Assembly (NCBI GenBank): GCA_030426925.1 | Contig: JAUHXT010000001.1 | Coordinates: 85,414-149,413, forward strand | Length of the DNA: 64,000 nucleotides | Direction of reading: 5' to 3' | Source: Alphaproteobacteria bacterium | Lineage (GTDB): Bacteria > Pseudomonadota > Alphaproteobacteria > Micavibrionales > Micavibrionaceae | Part shown: positions 47,494-55,575 of the stretch, one piece after another | Numbering within the stretch: position 1 is the stretch's first letter | Layout: each line of letters begins with the position of its first letter | Made by a program: the position numbers and the translations under genes | The notes under the pieces: generated by a model | Told to the model about the DNA's origin: nothing | The model's input: only the letters and a program-made list of their open reading frames with translations | The model's database searches: none

Positions 47494-48132
47494 ATGGAGT
47501 ATCTGACACCGGCGCAGTGCCGGGCGGCCAGGGCGCTTTTGGGTTGGAGTCAGCCTGACCTTGCGCGGCGCTGCGGCATGCATGTGCAAACCATCAGCGC
47601 ATTTGAAAACGAAACCGGCACGCCGACGCGCCGAACATTGGGTAAAATTACCGATACGCTGGAACATGGCGGAGTGGAATTCCTGCCTAATGAAGGGGTG
47701 GGACGAAAATCCAATCCGATCACTGTTCTGAAAGGGGAAAACGCATTTGAAGAACTTTTGGACGACATTTTTTATACATTACAGGAACATAAAGGTGAGG
47801 TATGGATTTCTGCGCCGAGAGAGCCTAGTTCCAAAGAAGTTGAAAGAAGGGAATTGGTTGTTCAACATATAGAGAGATTAAAGAAGCATAACATTCAGGA
47901 AAGACTTCTGTTCAAAGAAGGAGAAACAGATATTTTGGCGCCAAAAGAATGGTATAGATGGCAACCTAAAAATTTCTCTTCTAAGAATTTGTTTTATCTG
48001 TATTCAAACAAAGCTGCCTTCGTGAAACAGGAAAATGCAAGTGAAGTTATAATCATTGAGCATGAAATGTACGTTCAGGCATTAAAAGATCTGTATGATT
48101 TTACTTGGAAAAACGCAATTATCCCCCAATAA
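47494..48132 (+). CDS. XRE-family regulator with TrmB-like C-terminal sensor domain (copy 2)
   Basis: A 212-residue paralogue of the copy at 45519, starting at the ATG at 47494 with an AAAGGAG site. The helix-turn-helix is RAARALLGWSQPDLARRCGM with QTISAFENETG. The shared C-terminal block is GEVWISAPREPSSKEVERRE, YRWQPKNFSSKNLFYLYSNK and KDLYDFTWKNAIIP. The shared end (YRWxPK...FYxYxNKxA...WxNAIIP) defines a sensor domain with an unknown ligand. The upstream palindromic repeat may affect its expression. Confidence 0.75.
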   Translation: MEYLTPAQCRAARALLGWSQPDLARRCGMHVQTISAFENETGTPTRRTLGKITDTLEHGGVEFLPNEGVGRKSNPITVLKGENAFEELLDDIFYTLQEHKGEVWISAPREPSSKEVERRELVVQHIERLKKHNIQERLLFKEGETDILAPKEWYRWQPKNFSSKNLFYLYSNKAAFVKQENASEVIIIEHEMYVQALKDLYDFTWKNAIIPQ

Positions 48133-48133
48133 A

Positions 48134-48176
48134 AAACCGCGCGTAGGGGAAGGGGCCTGACGCGCGGTTTCTTTTT
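48134..48176. terminator. Bidirectional rho-independent terminator
   Basis: An 11-base GC-rich stem (AAACCGCGCGT at 48134-48144, ACGCGCGGTTT at 48160-48170) with a 15-base loop. CTTTTT follows on the plus strand, and AAAAAA precedes it, giving T runs on both strands. It serves XRE copy 2 and the convergent redoxin gene. Confidence 0.85.
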
Positions 48177-48196
48177 ACCTGTTCAACACGTAATTA

Positions 48197-48802
48197 TCAG
48201 TATTTCACACCGCAGCCATAGGCGGTTGTGCTTGCCACTTCTATCGGCGTTCCGGCCTTTAGAGAGTCCAGAGCTGCCTGAACGTAGTTTGTGGCGCCTT
48301 CAATCGTTGCCGGGTCATATGAATTGTTGCTGTCAATCGCGCCGGCGTAAACAAGCGTGCCGTCCGCATCAATCACAAACATATGCGGGGTTGTTTTCGC
48401 ATCATATAGTTTGCCGATCTCTCCACTGGGGTCGAGGATGCGGGCAGTGGCATTCGCGCCGACTTCCTCGATTAACGCGTTGGCTTCTTCGGGGGTTGTG
48501 TATCCCTGTTTGCCTTCGGCGGAGGATACGACGGTCAGCCAGATAACGCCGTCGTCGGTGGCCGCTTTTTGCAAGGCCTGCATGTTGCCGGAGCCGTAAT
48601 GTTTAACGACATACGGGCATTCATGGTTCGACCATTCCAGTACGACGGTCTTGCCCTTAAAACCGCTTAATGTGTGCGCTACCCCGTTCGTGTCCGTTCC
48701 CGTGAAATCGGGTGCGGGCTGTCCTACTTCGGGCGCGGCGAAGGCCGGTGCGGCCATCAGCATTAACGCCGTCAGGACGCTGAATATCGTTGTTTTAACC
48801 AT
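48197..48802 (-). CDS. Redoxin-domain (AhpC/TSA-like) secreted protein
   Basis: A 201-residue protein from the ATG at 48802 with a GGAGAG site and a signal peptide (MVKTTIFSVLTALMLMAAPAFA). The thioredoxin fold starts APDFTGTDTNGVAHTLSGFK; the active region reads LEWSNHECPYVVKHYG, with a single Cys in place of CxxC. TTPHMFVIDADGTLVYAGAI is the cis-Pro segment. A second Cys lies in the C-terminal TAYGCGVKY. It is the last gene of a trx-dsbD-redoxin operon; probably a substrate of the DsbD-like protein. Confidence 0.8.
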   Translation of the reverse strand: MVKTTIFSVLTALMLMAAPAFAAPEVGQPAPDFTGTDTNGVAHTLSGFKGKTVVLEWSNHECPYVVKHYGSGNMQALQKAATDDGVIWLTVVSSAEGKQGYTTPEEANALIEEVGANATARILDPSGEIGKLYDAKTTPHMFVIDADGTLVYAGAIDSNNSYDPATIEGATNYVQAALDSLKAGTPIEVASTTAYGCGVKY

Positions 48803-48830
48803 GGGTTTTCTCTCCTTCAAGGTGGTGTTC

Positions 48831-50948
48831 CTAGTATTGCTCTATCGTTTCCCGGACAATGGCCGGGGTCAAAAGCTGTGGCAGGACAACAGGGTCCGGC
48901 CGCAGTCCATTGGTTTTATCACGCGGACCGTAATAAACATAGAGCGGTACGCCACTACGTCCATAGTGTTCCAGGAATTTTGTTATGTCAGGATCGCGGT
49001 TGGTCCAGTCGCCCTTGAAATACTGGATATTTTTTTCCGAAAACAGCATCTTGGTTTCATTGAGGCTGAGCGCGACTTTTTCATTCACTTTGCAGGTAAT
49101 GCACCAGGCGGCCGTCATATTCAGGAAAACAGGTTCATCCTGTTCCAGCGCCAGTTCAAGACGTTCAGGCGTATAGGCCTGCCAGTTGCGGCTGTCGGAA
49201 ATTTCATGCGGAATGCCTGCCGGGTACGGGTCGGTTTTTACGGTGAATAGCGGGATGATGCTAATGGCCAGAGTGATAAGCGCGAAGGCCCGGATATTCT
49301 TTTTGGCCAGCCAGATGCCGAAGGCCAGGATGACAAGCCCCATCAGGATGCTTAACACACCCATGCTGCCTGCTTGCTGGCTTAATACCCAGACCAGCCA
49401 CGCGGCGGAGGCGAACATCGGGAAGGCCAAAAACTGTTTGAACGTATCCATCCATGCGCCGGGCTTTGGCAGGGCAGAACGCAGTGCCGGAATAAAGCAC
49501 AGGGCCAGATACGGCAGCGCCAGACCGAAGCCAAGGGCAATGAATACGGTCAGCGAAATATAAGCGGGTTGCACCAGCGCGTATCCCATGGCCGCGCCCA
49601 TAAACGGTGCGGTGCAGGGCGTGGCGACAGCCGTGGCCAATATACCGGTAAAGAAGGAACCGCCGAGGCCGTCTTTTTGTGCGAGAGACGATCCGGCATT
49701 CATAAAGTTTCCGGTGATTTCAAAAAATCCGCTTAAATTCAGGCCCAGTAAAAACAGCATGTAGGCCAGTACGGACACGACCACCGGGTTTTGCAACTGG
49801 AATCCCCAGCCGATTTCTGCGCCGGCAGCTTTCAGGGCAATCAGCGTCGCGGCAATGGCAACGAAGCTGAGGATAACACCGGCGGTGTACGCCAGTCCTT
49901 GCGCACGGGCCTTTGCTTCTTCCTTACCCTGCAGCTGCGATAGTTTTAATGCTTTCAGGGACAGCACAGGAAACACGCATGGCATCAGGTTTAAAATCAG
50001 GCCACCGATAACCGCGAACAGAATTGCGCCGATAAAGCCGATGGATTCTTTTTTCGGTGTTTGCGGGGTTGCAGGGGTGGGCGCAGGGCCTTGTGCCTGC
50101 GGTTCTTCTGCTTGCACCAGATTCGCCGACACCATCACGCCTTTGCGTTCATTTAGAACATTATTGTATGCGATGATGGCATTCGTTTCTGCGATGCCTT
50201 GTGTTTCTATTTCGCCTGCCGCCTGTGTGATGAGCAAGCCGCTATCAATATGCTGGACGTATGGTTTTTCGGCATTGGCGACAAGGCCGGGTTCGACAGG
50301 GAAAATTTCGACAGATTCCATGTTGGAAAAAATATCCGTGTTTTCCAGCTCAATTCTAAATTCAATTTTATCATCGGTACGCGCATAGCTGACCGGCCAG
50401 TCGACAGCGGTCGGGATATCGGCGCGCGCTTCCGCAATCGTCACGGGGTCGCCCATGCTGCCGCCGTTAAAGGTGATGGTGTAATCGCCGAATTCGGGGA
50501 TGCAGATTTCTTCGCAAACTAAAAGAGAGATTTTGGCCGTCAGTGTAAACGCGCCTTCGGGCAGTGTGTCCGGGAATGTAATGTCTTGTAACAGGACGAC
50601 GCGGTTTTCGTATCCGTAATTGGCCAGCGGGCCGATGGGAATTTTATTTGGCACTGGCCATTGAATTGGCTCTGCTTTCAATCCATCTATACCGTTCCAT
50701 GTAATACGGGTCGGTTCGCCGGAATCGCCGGGGTTTAGCCAGTAGGTGTGCCAGTGCGGCTTTATGGTCTGCTGTATTCCAATGGTTACCGTATCGCCGG
50801 GGGACACAGTGTTGCTTTCGGCAATCAGACGGACATCGACATACCGTTCATCGGCATCCTGTGCCAGTGCGGGGTGAATAATTAAAAAGGCGGCAAGAAG
50901 CGTCCATAGGCTACGGAGAGTGTGCTTCACAAAGGGGTTGGACATCAT
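48831..50948 (-). CDS. DsbD/ScsB-type thiol:disulfide interchange protein
   Basis: A 705-residue inner-membrane protein with a signal peptide. An N-terminal periplasmic part (about residues 30-290) starts YVDVRLIAESNTVSPGDTVT and has HWHTYWLNPGDSGEPTRITW, as in ScsB-type homologues rather than classic DsbD. Eight helices follow; the redox Cys of helix 1 is in MPCVFPVLSLKALKL and of helix 4 in ATPCTAPFMGAAMGYALV. A thioredoxin domain ends the protein with AAWCITCKVNEKVAL near residue 614. It carries electrons from cytosolic thioredoxin to periplasmic partners, likely the two flanking gene products. Confidence 0.9.
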   Translation of the reverse strand: MMSNPFVKHTLRSLWTLLAAFLIIHPALAQDADERYVDVRLIAESNTVSPGDTVTIGIQQTIKPHWHTYWLNPGDSGEPTRITWNGIDGLKAEPIQWPVPNKIPIGPLANYGYENRVVLLQDITFPDTLPEGAFTLTAKISLLVCEEICIPEFGDYTITFNGGSMGDPVTIAEARADIPTAVDWPVSYARTDDKIEFRIELENTDIFSNMESVEIFPVEPGLVANAEKPYVQHIDSGLLITQAAGEIETQGIAETNAIIAYNNVLNERKGVMVSANLVQAEEPQAQGPAPTPATPQTPKKESIGFIGAILFAVIGGLILNLMPCVFPVLSLKALKLSQLQGKEEAKARAQGLAYTAGVILSFVAIAATLIALKAAGAEIGWGFQLQNPVVVSVLAYMLFLLGLNLSGFFEITGNFMNAGSSLAQKDGLGGSFFTGILATAVATPCTAPFMGAAMGYALVQPAYISLTVFIALGFGLALPYLALCFIPALRSALPKPGAWMDTFKQFLAFPMFASAAWLVWVLSQQAGSMGVLSILMGLVILAFGIWLAKKNIRAFALITLAISIIPLFTVKTDPYPAGIPHEISDSRNWQAYTPERLELALEQDEPVFLNMTAAWCITCKVNEKVALSLNETKMLFSEKNIQYFKGDWTNRDPDITKFLEHYGRSGVPLYVYYGPRDKTNGLRPDPVVLPQLLTPAIVRETIEQY

Positions 50949-50977
50949 GCTTCTTGCCTTTCAATCTAAATAGTCTG

Positions 50978-51388
50978 TTAACCCTGCGTGGCAATAGCTG
51001 CCACAATTTTGTCATGAATGATTTCCGCGCTGTCTTCCGAACTGATGACGCTGATTTCTTTTCCGCTTTCATCCGCCAGAACGGCGAAACCGGTTTTTGC
51101 GCCGTAACTTTTTTGTAAATCGGTCAGGCCTTTTGCCGCCGCCAGGTCTTTGCTGGCCAGAATGCGTTCGCGGTCGGTGTAATCAAATGTAACCATGGAC
51201 AGCTTGTCCTGATCAATGTCGCTTAACGCTTCTTTCAATTTCGGGTCGAGGATTTTGCAATTCGGGCACCAGTCTGCATAAAACAGGACAAGGGACGTTT
51301 TGCCGCTTTCCGCGCTGGCCGTCTGAACAGCCGGGAGGGCCATAAGGCCAAACAGGGCCAGTGCCGCTATCGCCAAGATCGTTTTCAT
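50978..51388 (-). CDS. Secreted thioredoxin-like protein
   Basis: A 136-residue protein with a signal peptide (LAIAALALFGLMALPAVQTA) and a GGAGAAAC site. The active motif is FYADWCPNCKILDPKLKEAL, a CPNC dithiol, followed by a normal thioredoxin fold. First gene of the operon, 29 bases before the DsbD-like gene. It probably exchanges electrons with it in the periplasm. Confidence 0.85.
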   Translation of the reverse strand: MKTILAIAALALFGLMALPAVQTASAESGKTSLVLFYADWCPNCKILDPKLKEALSDIDQDKLSMVTFDYTDRERILASKDLAAAKGLTDLQKSYGAKTGFAVLADESGKEISVISSEDSAEIIHDKIVAAIATQG

Positions 51389-51480
51389 GTTGTTTCTCCT
51401 GATCTATCCCATTAAAACTATTGAGTTATAGCTTAATTCGCGTGGTGTGCGCATTTGGTTACATACTATGAGAGCATAAA

Positions 51481-53457
51481 ATGACAGAACCTGCCCTAAA
51501 AAACCCTAGTGATGACAAACCTTTGTGGACACCTTCGCCGGAGCGGGTGAAGGCGTCCCAGCTTTACGCGTTCAAGGAAAAACTGGCGGCGGAAAGCGGG
51601 CAGAGCTTCCCAGATTATCACAGCCTCTGGCAATGGACGACCGAACATCAGGACACGTTCTGGGACCGTTTGTGGGACGAGGCCGGGGTTGTCGGCGACA
51701 AGGGCGGCACAGTGTTTCAGGATGGCGCGACGATGCGCGATGCGTCCTTTTTCCCGGACAGCCGTTTGAATTACGCCGAAAACCTTTTACGCCGCCGCGA
51801 TGACGGTGTGGCTATCATTTTCCGCAATGAAAAGGGCGAAGAGCGGCAGATTACGTTTAAGGAGCTTTATGACCTCGTCAGCCGCTGGCAACAGGCGTTT
51901 ATCAAGGCCGGGGTGAGTAAGGGCGACCGTGTTGCGGCCTATATGCCCAATACGCCGGAAACGATTATCGTGTGCCTTGCGGCGACGTCGCTGGGGGCGA
52001 TTTTTTCTTCCGCGTCTCCCGATTTCGGGGTGCAGGGGATTCTGGACCGGTTCGCGCAGATTGAACCGACCGTCCTTGTGGCTACGGACGGGTATTTTTA
52101 CAATGGCAAGACGCTCGATTGCCTGAAGAACGTCAAGGAAATCATGCCGCAGCTGCCGGGGCTGAAGCAGACTGTGATTATACCGTTTGCGGGAACCGGG
52201 ACGCTGGATGGCGCGGTGATGGAAGATGACTTTATCGGTGCGTTCAAACCGCAGGAGATGGATTTTACCCGCGTCGAATTCAAGCATCCGCTGTTCATCA
52301 TGTTTTCGTCCGGTACAACCGGAAAGCCGAAATGTATTGTTCACGGGCATGGCGGCACGTTGCTCCAACATCTGAAGGAGCTGCGCCTGCATTGTGATAT
52401 CAAGCGCGATGATGCGGTGTTCTATTTTACCACCTGTGGGTGGATGATGTGGAACTGGCTGATTACCGCGCTGGCGTGTGAAGCCACGCTGCTGCTGTTT
52501 GACGGTTCACCGTTTTATCCGGACGGCAATGTCTTGTGGGACTATACGTCCAGCCATGACTGTATGCTGTTCGGCACGTCGGCCAAATATATCGATGCGC
52601 TGGAGGTGTTTCATATCGAACCGGGCCGTGATTTCGATTTAAGCGCGCTGAAAATTATTACCTCTACCGGTTCGCCGCTGGTCGATAAAGGGTTCGACTT
52701 TGTGTATCAGAAAATCAAAAATGATGTTCATTTGGCATCCATTTATGGCGGTACGGACATAATCAGCGCCAGTTTTGGGCTGGGAAACCCGATTTCCCCG
52801 GTCTGGCGCGGTGAACTGCAGGGGGCGGGGCTGGCCACGGCCGTCGATATTTACGACGATGCGGGCAAGCCGATACCGCCCGGCGCTGGTGCCGGAGAAC
52901 TGGTCTGCACAAAGCCGTTTCCGTCCATGCCGGTCAAATTCTGGGGTGATGATACGGGTGAGAAGTACAAGGGCGCGTACTTCGAGGTGTACGATAACAT
53001 CTGGCGGCACGGGGACTGGGTTGAACGCACGGTGCATAACGGTTTGATCGTGCATGGCCGGTCCGATGCCACGCTTAATCCGGGCGGTGTACGTATCGGT
53101 ACGGCGGAGATATACGCGCAGGTGGAAAAGGTTGAGGGCGTCGTGGAATCCATCGCCATCGGGCAAAGCTGGGACAATGACGTTCGCATCGTCTTGTTCG
53201 TACGCTTAAAAGACGGTGTTGCTTTAACCGACGAGCTTATCAAGGCGATTAAAACACAGGTACGCAGCGGCGCGTCCCCGCGGCACGTACCGGCCAAAAT
53301 TATTGCTGTTGCTGACATCCCGCGTACGAAATCCGGCAAGATTACGGAGCTGGCTGTACGCGATGTCGTCCATGGCCGCCCGGTCAAAAATGTCGAAGCG
53401 CTGGCCAATCCGGAAGCGCTTGATCTCTATAAAGACTTAAAAGAGTTACAAAATTAA
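51481..53457 (+). CDS. Acetoacetyl-CoA synthetase
   Basis: A 658-residue AMP-forming acyl-CoA ligase activating acetoacetate, with use in ketone and PHB metabolism. Motifs are SSGTTGKPKCIVHGHGG (P-loop, near residue 280), YFTTCGWMMWNWLITALACE, STGSPLVDKGFDFVYQKIKN, and the hinge GRSDATLNPGGVRIGTAEIY near 525. The C-terminal Lys for adenylation is in PRTKSGKITELAVRDV. The N-terminal ACAS extension and WTPSPERVKASQLYAF identify it as acetoacetyl- rather than acetyl-CoA synthetase. It stands alone. Confidence 0.92.
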   Translation: MTEPALKNPSDDKPLWTPSPERVKASQLYAFKEKLAAESGQSFPDYHSLWQWTTEHQDTFWDRLWDEAGVVGDKGGTVFQDGATMRDASFFPDSRLNYAENLLRRRDDGVAIIFRNEKGEERQITFKELYDLVSRWQQAFIKAGVSKGDRVAAYMPNTPETIIVCLAATSLGAIFSSASPDFGVQGILDRFAQIEPTVLVATDGYFYNGKTLDCLKNVKEIMPQLPGLKQTVIIPFAGTGTLDGAVMEDDFIGAFKPQEMDFTRVEFKHPLFIMFSSGTTGKPKCIVHGHGGTLLQHLKELRLHCDIKRDDAVFYFTTCGWMMWNWLITALACEATLLLFDGSPFYPDGNVLWDYTSSHDCMLFGTSAKYIDALEVFHIEPGRDFDLSALKIITSTGSPLVDKGFDFVYQKIKNDVHLASIYGGTDIISASFGLGNPISPVWRGELQGAGLATAVDIYDDAGKPIPPGAGAGELVCTKPFPSMPVKFWGDDTGEKYKGAYFEVYDNIWRHGDWVERTVHNGLIVHGRSDATLNPGGVRIGTAEIYAQVEKVEGVVESIAIGQSWDNDVRIVLFVRLKDGVALTDELIKAIKTQVRSGASPRHVPAKIIAVADIPRTKSGKITELAVRDVVHGRPVKNVEALANPEALDLYKDLKELQN

Positions 53458-53466
53458 TTTTTGTAC

Positions 53467-53497
53467 TTGCTTTTGCCTGCAGGTTTGGGCTTATACT
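53467..53497 (+). promoter_or_regulatory. Candidate promoter of the alanine-leader/aminotransferase transcript
   Basis: A TATACT -10 box at 53492-53497, with TTGCTT at 53467-53472 as a possible -35 (19-base spacer, somewhat long). The predicted start, 6-7 bases after the -10, falls on the leader ATG at 53504, which would make the transcript leaderless. Confidence 0.45.
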
Positions 53498-53503
53498 GAA
53501 TTT

Positions 53504-53593
53504 ATGATTATGAACCGTACAGCATATTCTATTGCTCTGAACGCCGCTGCCGCAGCAGCGTGCGCGTGTGCGGCGGCAGCAGCCGCCCGTTAG
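53504..53593 (+). CDS. Alanine-codon-rich leader peptide (29 aa), candidate attenuator
   Basis: A short ORF from ATG 53504 to TAG 53591-53593. After MIMNRTAYSIALN, codons 14-29 read six Ala, Cys, Ala, Cys, six Ala, Arg: 13 Ala in 16 codons, using all four Ala codons. The bases can form a stem between 53546-53553 and 53573-53580, and, exclusively with it, one between 53579-53584 and 53594-53599. Such a layout is what classic amino-acid leader peptides show: ribosome stalling on uncharged tRNA chooses between the two hairpins. The downstream gene is an aminotransferase 86 bases later. There is no T run, so translational or Rho-linked control is more likely than intrinsic termination. Confidence 0.6.
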   Translation: MIMNRTAYSIALNAAAAAACACAAAAAAR

Positions 53594-53678
53594 GGCTGCA
53601 TATTTCACACATAGTGCAAGAGCACGTTTATCCCAGAAAATTTAAGACTTTAACTTCTTTATGCAGGTGGAGTATACC

Positions 53679-54929
53679 ATGCTGAATACTAATAGAGGGC
53701 AAGACCCGGAATTTACAATGCCGACTTATAACACTGATATTACAAACGAAGACAAAGAACCCATACGCCGTGAGGACTGGCATTTCCGTGCCGTTGTCCG
53801 GGACTTAAGTGATAATGCGGGCGCTTCGCTGCTGAACTATGCGCGCAGCAAGGACAATATCCTGTCGCTGGCACAGGGCGAAGGCAGCCTGACGACGCCG
53901 GACTTCATTATTGATGCGGCCGCAAAAGCGATGAAGGACGGGTACACCAAGTACGGCCCCGTGCTGGGCCAGCCGGTGTTGCGCCAGGAAATCGCGAATT
54001 ACTATGTGAAGCATTACAACATCAACCTTCCGACCAACCGGATTTATGTGACCGGCTCCGGTACGACGGCGATGCACCTTGCTTTGACGGCTGTGCTGAA
54101 CGAAGGGGATGAAGTGGTTGCGGTGACACCCATCTGGAAGAACCTTCTGGGCGCCGTTGAAATAGCGCAAGGGATTATCAAGGATGTACCGCTCGAAGAC
54201 CGGGACGGCGACTGGCACCTGGACCTTGATAAACTGTTTGATGCGGTGACGCCGAAAACGCAGGCTTTGCTTATTGTGTCACCATCCAACCCGACCGGCT
54301 GGGTTTTACCGGCGGAGGATGTGCAGCGCGTTCTGGAATTTGCCCGTGCCCGCGACTTATGGATTATTTCCGATGAAGTCTATACGCGTACGACGTTCGA
54401 TACGGACCGCGCCCCAAGCTTCCTTGATTATGCAGACGAAGACGACAAGCTATTTGTCGTGAACAGCTTTTCCAAGCTGTGGGCGATGACAGGCTGGCGT
54501 ATGGGCTGGCTGATTGGGCCGGCGAAAGCGGAGTCCATAATCCGCGATATCGCTATCTACGATAATATGGGGCCGTGTACGTTTTCACAGTTCGCCTGTG
54601 TCGAAGCCTTACGCCATGGTGAAGATTTCGTCGCACAGCAGCGCGATATGTGGCGTGAAAACCGTGATTACGTGCTCAAACGCTTCGAAGGCAATAACCG
54701 TATTCACATGAACGTGCCGAAATCGACCTTCTATGGGTTCCTGCGCATTGACGGCGTCGATGACTGTGTGTCGTTCTGCCGGGAACTGATTGACGAAGAA
54801 AACCTGTCGTTGTCACCGGGCATCGCGTTCGGCAAAAGCTGTAAGGGATATTTACGGATATGCTACGGCGTCGACCGCAAAGTTCTGGACGAAGCACTGG
54901 ACAGGCTGGAGCGTTTCGTCAATAAATAA
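53679..54929 (+). CDS. PLP-dependent class I aminotransferase
   Basis: A 416-residue fold-type I enzyme. The start at 53679 is chosen for the AGGTGGAG site 7 bases upstream; an ATG at 53661 precedes that site. Landmarks are GPVLGQPVLRQEIANYYVKH, VTGSGTTAMHLAL (PLP phosphate), SPSNPTGWVLPAEDV with the Asn that contacts PLP, DEVYTRTTF with the Tyr, the Schiff-base Lys in NSFSKLWAMTGWRMGW and the substrate Arg in GYLRICYG. It resembles aspartate/alanine-type aminotransferases; the substrate is not settled by motifs. The alanine-rich leader suggests alanine is the product or regulator. Confidence 0.88.
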   Translation: MLNTNRGQDPEFTMPTYNTDITNEDKEPIRREDWHFRAVVRDLSDNAGASLLNYARSKDNILSLAQGEGSLTTPDFIIDAAAKAMKDGYTKYGPVLGQPVLRQEIANYYVKHYNINLPTNRIYVTGSGTTAMHLALTAVLNEGDEVVAVTPIWKNLLGAVEIAQGIIKDVPLEDRDGDWHLDLDKLFDAVTPKTQALLIVSPSNPTGWVLPAEDVQRVLEFARARDLWIISDEVYTRTTFDTDRAPSFLDYADEDDKLFVVNSFSKLWAMTGWRMGWLIGPAKAESIIRDIAIYDNMGPCTFSQFACVEALRHGEDFVAQQRDMWRENRDYVLKRFEGNNRIHMNVPKSTFYGFLRIDGVDDCVSFCRELIDEENLSLSPGIAFGKSCKGYLRICYGVDRKVLDEALDRLERFVNK

Positions 54930-54939
54930 GGGCTTTCAT

Positions 54940-55021
54940 CGTTTTATTTTGGGCGCGTTACTGCGGCGCTCATGTACGATTTTGTGCATTTCGCTTCTTG
55001 TGCCTGCCCAAAATTAAAACG
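54940..55021 (+). ncRNA. Long imperfect RNA hairpin in the aminotransferase-spoU gap
   Basis: CGTTTTATTTTGGGC at 54940-54954 pairs with GCCCAAAATTAAAACG at 55006-55021, 15 base pairs with one bulged T. The 51-base apical part has further pairing around GCGC. Lies 11 bases after the aminotransferase stop and 27 before the methyltransferase start. It could be a transcript end, a processing site or a regulatory element; there is no coding sequence here. Confidence 0.4.
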
Positions 55022-55047
55022 CTGTTTGCCTTTAGAGAAAGTTTTAT

Positions 55048-55575
55048 ATGCGTGGTTATTTTGGAATCGGTGTTGAAGGCATCAGCAAGGAACGGAATCT
55101 GGGCAACCTTGTCCGGTCTGCGCATGCGTTCGGCGCCAGTTTCTTTTTTACCGTTGGAACGGATCTGGATGTACGAAAAGTGCGGGCAACGGATACGTCC
55201 GGTGCGTTCGACCATGTACCGCTGCATGAATGGGAAAGCGTACAGACGATGGACCTGCCGAAAGACTGCCAGCTTGTCGGGGTTGAATTTATCGAGGATT
55301 CGGTTGAGCTTCCGACCTTTCGCCACCCGACACGTGCGGCGTACGTGATGGGGCCGGAGATGGGTAATTTGTCGGACGAGATGCTGGCGCGATGCGACCA
55401 TGTTGTCAAAATACCGATGAAGTTTTGTATCAATGTCGGAGTTGCCGGAGCGCTGGTTATGTACGACCGGACGATTTCCATGGGGCGCTGGGCAAAACGT
55501 CCGGTCAAGGCCGGAGGGCCGGAAGAGCCTTTGAAAGACCACGTCCATGGCAAGCGGCGGAAAAATCCTACTTAA
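55048..55575 (+). CDS. SpoU/TrmH-family RNA methyltransferase
   Basis: A 175-residue SPOUT enzyme that probably 2'-O-methylates rRNA or tRNA. The three motifs are present: NLGNLVRSAHAFGA near residue 20, VMGPEMGNLSDEMLARCD near 105, and IPMKFCINVGVAGALVMYD near 130, where the SAM-binding knot forms. Motif 3 has CINVGVAGA in place of the usual LNVSNA, a mild departure. The C-terminus is basic (HVHGKRRKNPT). It ends convergently with the receiver gene, overlapping in TTAA. Confidence 0.8.
   Translation: MRGYFGIGVEGISKERNLGNLVRSAHAFGASFFFTVGTDLDVRKVRATDTSGAFDHVPLHEWESVQTMDLPKDCQLVGVEFIEDSVELPTFRHPTRAAYVMGPEMGNLSDEMLARCDHVVKIPMKFCINVGVAGALVMYDRTISMGRWAKRPVKAGGPEEPLKDHVHGKRRKNPT

Noticed and set aside
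53594..53660. Intrinsic terminator after the alanine leader
   Set aside because: The GCAGCC/GGCTGC stem is not followed by a T run; only a weak TATTTC follows. I therefore do not call a terminator.
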